37,499 nt of DNA from Sphingomonas sp. (GTDB lineage Bacteria; Pseudomonadota; Alphaproteobacteria; Sphingomonadales; Sphingomonadaceae): positions 1-37,499 of the forward strand of contig JAFIGU010000108.1 in the NCBI GenBank assembly GCA_017849555.1. The letters are read 5' to 3'. Under the pieces are notes generated by a model, which saw only the letters and a program-made list of their open reading frames with translations, did no database searches and was not told the DNA's origin. Shown piece after piece: positions 33,984-37,499 of this stretch. The number at the start of each line of letters is the position of its first letter. The first letter of the stretch is position 1. A program made the translations under genes and the position numbers.

Positions 33984-36137
33984 ATGCGGAAGGGATTCGC
34001 GCTGGCGCTGACGGCGATGCTGCTGGCGTCGTGCGGCGGCATCAAGCAGCAGGCGACGGGCGGCGACACCTCGGGGGTCGGCAAGGTCGACGGCGCGCTG
34101 CTCACCACCGGCGGCGACGGCAGCGACTGGGCGATGACCGGGTTCAACTATAAGGAACAGCGCTTCTCCCCGCTGACCCAGATCAACGACAGCAATGTCG
34201 GCCAGCTCGGGGTCGCCTGGTATGCCGACATGCCCGATGCGCGCGGGCAGGAAGCCACCCCGATCATCATCGACGGCAAATTGTTCGTCACCGGGCCGTG
34301 GTCCAAGGTCTATGCCTATGATGCGGTGACCGGGAAGCAATTGTGGACCTATGACCCCAAGGTCGATCCGCAAAAGGGCGTCCAGGCGTGTTGCGACGTC
34401 GTCAACCGCGGCGTCGCGGCGTGGAAGGGGCGGCTCTATCTCGGCACGCTCGACGGGCGGCTGATCGCGCTCGACGCCAAGACCGGCGCGGCGGATTGGT
34501 CGGTCCAGACCACCGACACGTCGAAGCCTTATACGATCACCGGCGCGCCGCGCGTGGTGAAGGATATGGTGCTGATCGGCAACGGCGGCGCCGAATTCGG
34601 CGTGCGCGGCTATGTCACCGCCTATGACGCAGCGACCGGCGCGAAGAAGTGGCGCTTCTACACCGTCCCCAACCCTGCGGGCGCCAAGGACGGCGAAGCC
34701 TCCGACGCGGCGATGCAGAAGGCCGCGCCGACCTGGTCCGCCAACGGCCAGTGGAAGCAATCCGGCGGCGGCGGCACCGTGTGGGATTCGATCGTCTACG
34801 ATGCCGAGCTCGACCAGCTCTATCTCGGCGTCGGCAACGGCTCACCCTGGAACCACGGCCTCCGCTCGGAGGGACAGGGCGACAATCTGTTCCTCTCCTC
34901 GATCGTCGCCTTGAAGCCCGAGACCGGCGAATATCTGTGGCATTATCAGGAGACGCCGGCGGAAAGCTGGGATTTCACCGCGACCCAGCCGATCAACCTC
35001 GCGACGCTCAAGATCGACGGCAAGGACCGCAAGGTGCTGATGCAGGCGCCGAAGAACGGCTTCTTTTACGTGATCGACCGCACAGACGGCAAATTGATCA
35101 GCGCCGGCCAGTATATCCCGGGGGTCAATTGGGCGACCGGTTACGACATGAAGACCGGGCGGCCGATCGAGAATCCCGCGGCGCGCTTCTACAAGACGGG
35201 CAAGCCGTTCATCGCTTTGCCCTCGGCGATCGCGGCGCACAACTGGCAGCCGATGAGCTTCAACCCCAAGGCGGGGCTTGCCTATATCCCGGCGCAGATC
35301 GTCGCGGCGGGCTATATGGCGGGGAATGCGCCGCTCGATCAGACCAAGCCGATCGGGTTCAACGTCGGCGAGAATATGGACGCGCTGATGTATCCGCGCG
35401 ACGCCAAGACGATCAAGGCGGCGACCGCCGGGGCGACCGGGCTGCTCGTCGCGTGGGACCCGGTGGCGAACAAGCCGAAATGGACGGTCAAATATCCGAC
35501 GCCGTGGAACGGCGGGACGATGACCACCGCGGGCAATCTCGTCTTCCAGGGCACGTCATTGGGCGAGTTCCGCGCTTATGCCGCCGATAGCGGCAAGCAA
35601 TTGCTGAGCTTTCCGGTCGGCACCGGGGTGATGGCCGGTGCAGCGACCTATATGGTCGGCGGCACGCAATATGTCGCGATCCTCACCGGGCGCGGCGGCG
35701 CGCTGCCGCTGTCGCTCGGCTATGCCTATGGCAAGGGGGCGGAGGTGCCCAATCATCCGCGGCTGATCGTGTTCAAGCTCGGCGGCAAAACCGAGCTCCC
35801 CGCGACCACCCCGCCCGACAACAGCCCGGTGACCTTGCCGGCGAACGCGGCCACACCCGAACAGGTGGCGCAGGGCCGCGCGCTGTTCGCGCGCTTCTGC
35901 CAGGTATGCCACGGCGCCTCGGCGGGCGGCGGCGGCGGGGTGACGCCCAATCTGCAACGCTCGGGCGCGCTCGGCAGCGCGGATGCGTGGAAGTCGATCG
36001 TGATCGACGGCGCGCTCAAGGATCAGGGGATGGTCAGCTTCGCCAAGGTGCTGACCCCCGATCAGGCGCAGCTCATCCGGCTCTATGTGATCGACGAGGC
36101 GCATTGGGCGCAGAAGAACCTCGGCTCGGGGAAATAA
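33984..36137 (+). CDS. PQQ-dependent quinohaemoprotein alcohol dehydrogenase (type II), lipoprotein
   Basis: 717 residues. A lipoprotein signal (MRKGFALALTAMLLASC) has a lipobox LASC with Cys17, suggesting membrane anchoring rather than free periplasmic location. The eight-bladed propeller binds PQQ. C136-C137 form the adjacent-Cys pair (QACCDVV), and D330 in ESWDFTATQP is the catalytic Asp. Position +2 after it is Thr, not the Asp that marks lanthanide-dependent enzymes, so a calcium cofactor is expected. A C-terminal cytochrome c domain has C639-x2-C642-H643 (FCQVCHGAS). GGAGGGG precedes ATG 33984. It is a single gene; no PQQ biosynthesis genes are in the window. Confidence 0.93.
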   Translation: MRKGFALALTAMLLASCGGIKQQATGGDTSGVGKVDGALLTTGGDGSDWAMTGFNYKEQRFSPLTQINDSNVGQLGVAWYADMPDARGQEATPIIIDGKLFVTGPWSKVYAYDAVTGKQLWTYDPKVDPQKGVQACCDVVNRGVAAWKGRLYLGTLDGRLIALDAKTGAADWSVQTTDTSKPYTITGAPRVVKDMVLIGNGGAEFGVRGYVTAYDAATGAKKWRFYTVPNPAGAKDGEASDAAMQKAAPTWSANGQWKQSGGGGTVWDSIVYDAELDQLYLGVGNGSPWNHGLRSEGQGDNLFLSSIVALKPETGEYLWHYQETPAESWDFTATQPINLATLKIDGKDRKVLMQAPKNGFFYVIDRTDGKLISAGQYIPGVNWATGYDMKTGRPIENPAARFYKTGKPFIALPSAIAAHNWQPMSFNPKAGLAYIPAQIVAAGYMAGNAPLDQTKPIGFNVGENMDALMYPRDAKTIKAATAGATGLLVAWDPVANKPKWTVKYPTPWNGGTMTTAGNLVFQGTSLGEFRAYAADSGKQLLSFPVGTGVMAGAATYMVGGTQYVAILTGRGGALPLSLGYAYGKGAEVPNHPRLIVFKLGGKTELPATTPPDNSPVTLPANAATPEQVAQGRALFARFCQVCHGASAGGGGGVTPNLQRSGALGSADAWKSIVIDGALKDQGMVSFAKVLTPDQAQLIRLYVIDEAHWAQKNLGSGK

Positions 36138-36145
36138 GCGCGCGC

Positions 36146-36184
36146 CTCCCTCTCCCCTCCCTTCAACGGGGAGGGGAGAGGGAG
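36146..36184. terminator. Perfect 16-bp hairpin after the PQQ dehydrogenase
   Basis: CTCCCTCTCCCCTCCC (36146-36161) pairs exactly with 36169-36184 around a 7-base loop. It begins 9 bases after the stop. No U run follows, but the stem is strong. It is a member of the pyrimidine-rich hairpin family found at several gene ends here. Confidence 0.65.
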
Positions 36185-36221
36185 CGGCGACTGCCTCCAA
36201 ATCCGGCACGCAACCCCACGA

Positions 36222-36238
36222 TGCCCGATAAACGGGCA
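36222..36238. promoter_or_regulatory. Putative NtrC enhancer site
   Basis: TGCCCG-ATAAA-CGGGCA is a perfect 6-bp dyad with 5-base spacer, fitting the TGC-N11-GCA core of NtrC sites. It lies about 60 bases upstream of a sigma-54-like promoter and about 90 bases before the estimated transcript start of glnB. Confidence 0.55.
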
Positions 36239-36291
36239 GCAATTATGCTGGCCCGCGCGCGAGTCGCCGCCTTGCCCTTCGTGCGCCCGAC

Positions 36292-36307
36292 TGGCACGGT
36301 CGATGCA
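36292..36307 (+). promoter_or_regulatory. Putative sigma-54 promoter of glnBA
   Basis: TGGCACG-GTCG-ATGCA differs from the consensus TGGCACG-N4-TTGCA at one base. The invariant GG and GC are exactly ten bases apart. It lies 48 bases before the glnB start codon. Together with the upstream NtrC-like dyad this indicates induction under nitrogen limitation. Confidence 0.65.
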
Positions 36308-36354
36308 AGCCGTACGCATACGGTGTGAGTTCAACTGGGGGCGGGTAGTTTCGC

Positions 36355-36693
36355 GTGAAGAAGATCGAGGCGATCATCAAGCCGTTCAAGCTCGATGAGG
36401 TGAAGGAAGCGCTGCACGAAGTCGGCGTGTCCGGGATCACCGTCACCGAGGCAAAAGGGTTCGGACGGCAGAAGGGCCACACCGAATTGTATCGCGGCGC
36501 CGAATATGTCGTCGACTTCCTGCCCAAGGTGAAGCTGGAGGTCGTCGTCGAGGACGGGCTGGTCGAGCGCGTCGTCGAGGCGGTGGCGCAGGCGGCGCAG
36601 ACCGGCCGGATCGGCGACGGCAAGATCTTCGTCATCCCCGTTGAAACCGCATTGCGCATCCGCACCGGAGAACGCGACGACGACGCGATCTGA
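36355..36693 (+). CDS. glnB: Nitrogen regulatory protein P-II
   Basis: Signal-transduction protein of 112 residues, the usual P-II length. The T-loop contains the uridylylation Tyr51 in YRGAEYVVDF. GRIGDGKIFVIPVE is the conserved B-loop/C-terminal region, and the end RTGERDDDAI is typical. It integrates 2-oxoglutarate, ATP/ADP and glutamine signals and controls NtrB and the GlnE adenylyltransferase acting on glutamine synthetase. The start is GTG 36355. Position ahead of glnA favours glnB over glnK, as no amtB is seen. Confidence 0.95.
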   Translation: MKKIEAIIKPFKLDEVKEALHEVGVSGITVTEAKGFGRQKGHTELYRGAEYVVDFLPKVKLEVVVEDGLVERVVEAVAQAAQTGRIGDGKIFVIPVETALRIRTGERDDDAI

Positions 36694-36721
36694 GACGTCA
36701 TCGACTTATGTGAAACCACTC

Positions 36722-36744
36722 CCGCCGGCGGCACCGCCCGGCGG
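36722..36744 (+). promoter_or_regulatory. Hairpin between glnB and glnA
   Basis: CCGCCGG (36722-36728) pairs with CCGGCGG (36738-36744) around nine bases, 28 bases after the glnB stop. No U run follows. It could attenuate or process the transcript and set the glnB-to-glnA ratio. A role is inference. Confidence 0.4.
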
Positions 36745-36770
36745 CTATCAAGAGCGAAGGGCTTATTATC

Positions 36771-37499
36771 ATGGCAGCGACGGCCAGCGACGTTCTGAAG
36801 CGCATCAAGGACGAGGAGATCGAATGGATCGACCTCCGCTTCACCGATCCCAAGGGCAAGTGGCAGCATCTGACGATGGTCGCCAGCATCCTGGGCGAGG
36901 ATGAGCTGACCGACGGCCTGATGTTCGACGGCTCCTCGATCGAGGGCTGGAAGGCGATCAACGAGTCCGACATGATCCTGAAGCCGGATCTGGACGCGGT
37001 GTGGATCGATCCCTTCTCGGCCACCCCGATGCTGATCCTGGTCTGCGACATCGTCGAGCCCTCGACCGGCGAGCTCTATGCCCGCGACCCGCGCAGCACC
37101 GCGAAGCGCTCGGAAGCCTATCTCCAGTCGCTCGGCATCGGCGACACGGTATATGTCGGCCCCGAGGCCGAGTTCTTCATGTTCGACGACGTCCGCTTCG
37201 AGAACAGCTATTCGACCAGCTACTACGCGATCGACGACATCGAGCTGCCGGGCAATTCGGGCAAGGAATATGAGGCCGGCAATCTCGGCCACCGCCCGCG
37301 CGCCAAGGGCGGCTATTTCCCCGTCGCGCCGGTCGACTCGGCCGTCGACATCCGCGGCGAGATGGTCGCGACGATGCTCGAGATGGGCCTGCCCTGCGAC
37401 AAGCATCACCACGAGGTCGCCGCGGCGCAGCACGAGCTGGGCCTGACCTATGGCACGCTGGTCCAGACCGCCGACCGCATGCAGATCTACAAATATGTC
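36771..37499 (+). CDS. glnA: Glutamine synthetase type I, partial
   Basis: Joins glutamate and ammonia with ATP, the main ammonium-assimilating enzyme. The first 243 residues are visible, and the frame is open to the right edge. The beta-grasp N-domain (FTDPKGKWQHLTM) is followed by the MFDGSSIEGWKAINESDM loop, VGPEAEFFMFD with the metal-binding Glu pair, and KHHHEVAAAQHELGL. GAAGGG stands about ten bases before ATG 36771. The C-terminal part, with the adenylylation Tyr expected in GSI-beta enzymes, is outside the window. It is cotranscribed with glnB, most likely from the sigma-54-type promoter upstream. Confidence 0.97.
   Translation, partial: MAATASDVLKRIKDEEIEWIDLRFTDPKGKWQHLTMVASILGEDELTDGLMFDGSSIEGWKAINESDMILKPDLDAVWIDPFSATPMLILVCDIVEPSTGELYARDPRSTAKRSEAYLQSLGIGDTVYVGPEAEFFMFDDVRFENSYSTSYYAIDDIELPGNSGKEYEAGNLGHRPRAKGGYFPVAPVDSAVDIRGEMVATMLEMGLPCDKHHHEVAAAQHELGLTYGTLVQTADRMQIYKYV

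Overview
The window reads as one GC-rich chromosomal segment of a sphingomonad-type alphaproteobacterium (Sphingomonas or a close relative). The support is the strong G/C preference at third codon positions, the TamA-TamB pair, a glnB-glnA pair with sigma-54/NtrC-like sites, an alphaproteobacterial LexA-type box, and short inverted repeats built on CCCGCGAAGGCGGG and on CGTTCGCCCTGAGCTTGTCGAAG, which I recognise from sphingomonad genomes. The assignment is by pattern recognition, not by a database search. No phage, plasmid, IS transposase, rRNA, tRNA or CRISPR array was found, and no gap between genes exceeds about 220 bases.

Layout. 1-5223 is a propionyl-CoA/methylmalonyl-CoA block on the minus strand: methylmalonyl-CoA mutase (cut by the window edge), a PaaG-like enoyl-CoA hydratase, methylmalonyl-CoA epimerase and the propionyl-CoA carboxylase beta chain. 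A ScfR/PccR-type regulator is divergent from it, with TTGCGAA operator-like repeats between. 5235-5872 is a VapBC toxin-antitoxin pair. 5934-8997 holds an NAD-dependent epimerase-family reductase divergent from acetyl-CoA synthetase. 9137-11094 holds a small unknown gene and a Crp/Fnr-type regulator divergent from a TauD/TfdA dioxygenase. 11215-22187 is a catabolic region: two overlapping acyl-CoA ligases, a thiolase with a divergent TetR regulator, a quinone-oxidoreductase-like enzyme, a GMC oxidoreductase, a secreted beta-helix protein, an aldehyde dehydrogenase and an EthD-family protein. Together these could carry alcohols or aldehydes to acyl-CoAs and into beta-oxidation.

22320-28402 encodes the TamB/TamA envelope assembly module. 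28547-29916 holds small and membrane proteins without clear function. 29985-31182 is a compact divergon: an S24/LexA-like repressor facing two small overlapping genes, with a perfect 14-bp palindrome and a GAAC-N7-GAAC box between them. 31246-32885 holds a CinA-type MoaB-domain protein divergent from methionine aminopeptidase. 33076-36137 holds an LssY-C domain protein and a PQQ-dependent quinohaemoprotein dehydrogenase with a lipoprotein signal. 36355-37499 is glnB followed by glnA (cut by the window edge).

The most unusual items are a composite repeat present in two long copies and one short copy, and the LexA-box divergon. In the repeat, the long form equals the short form plus a 36-bp insert flanked by a 5-bp direct repeat, and the inner stem shows a compensatory base-pair change. 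Other points worth attention are the abrupt codon-usage change near the 3' end of acs and the regulatory sites at the divergent promoters.
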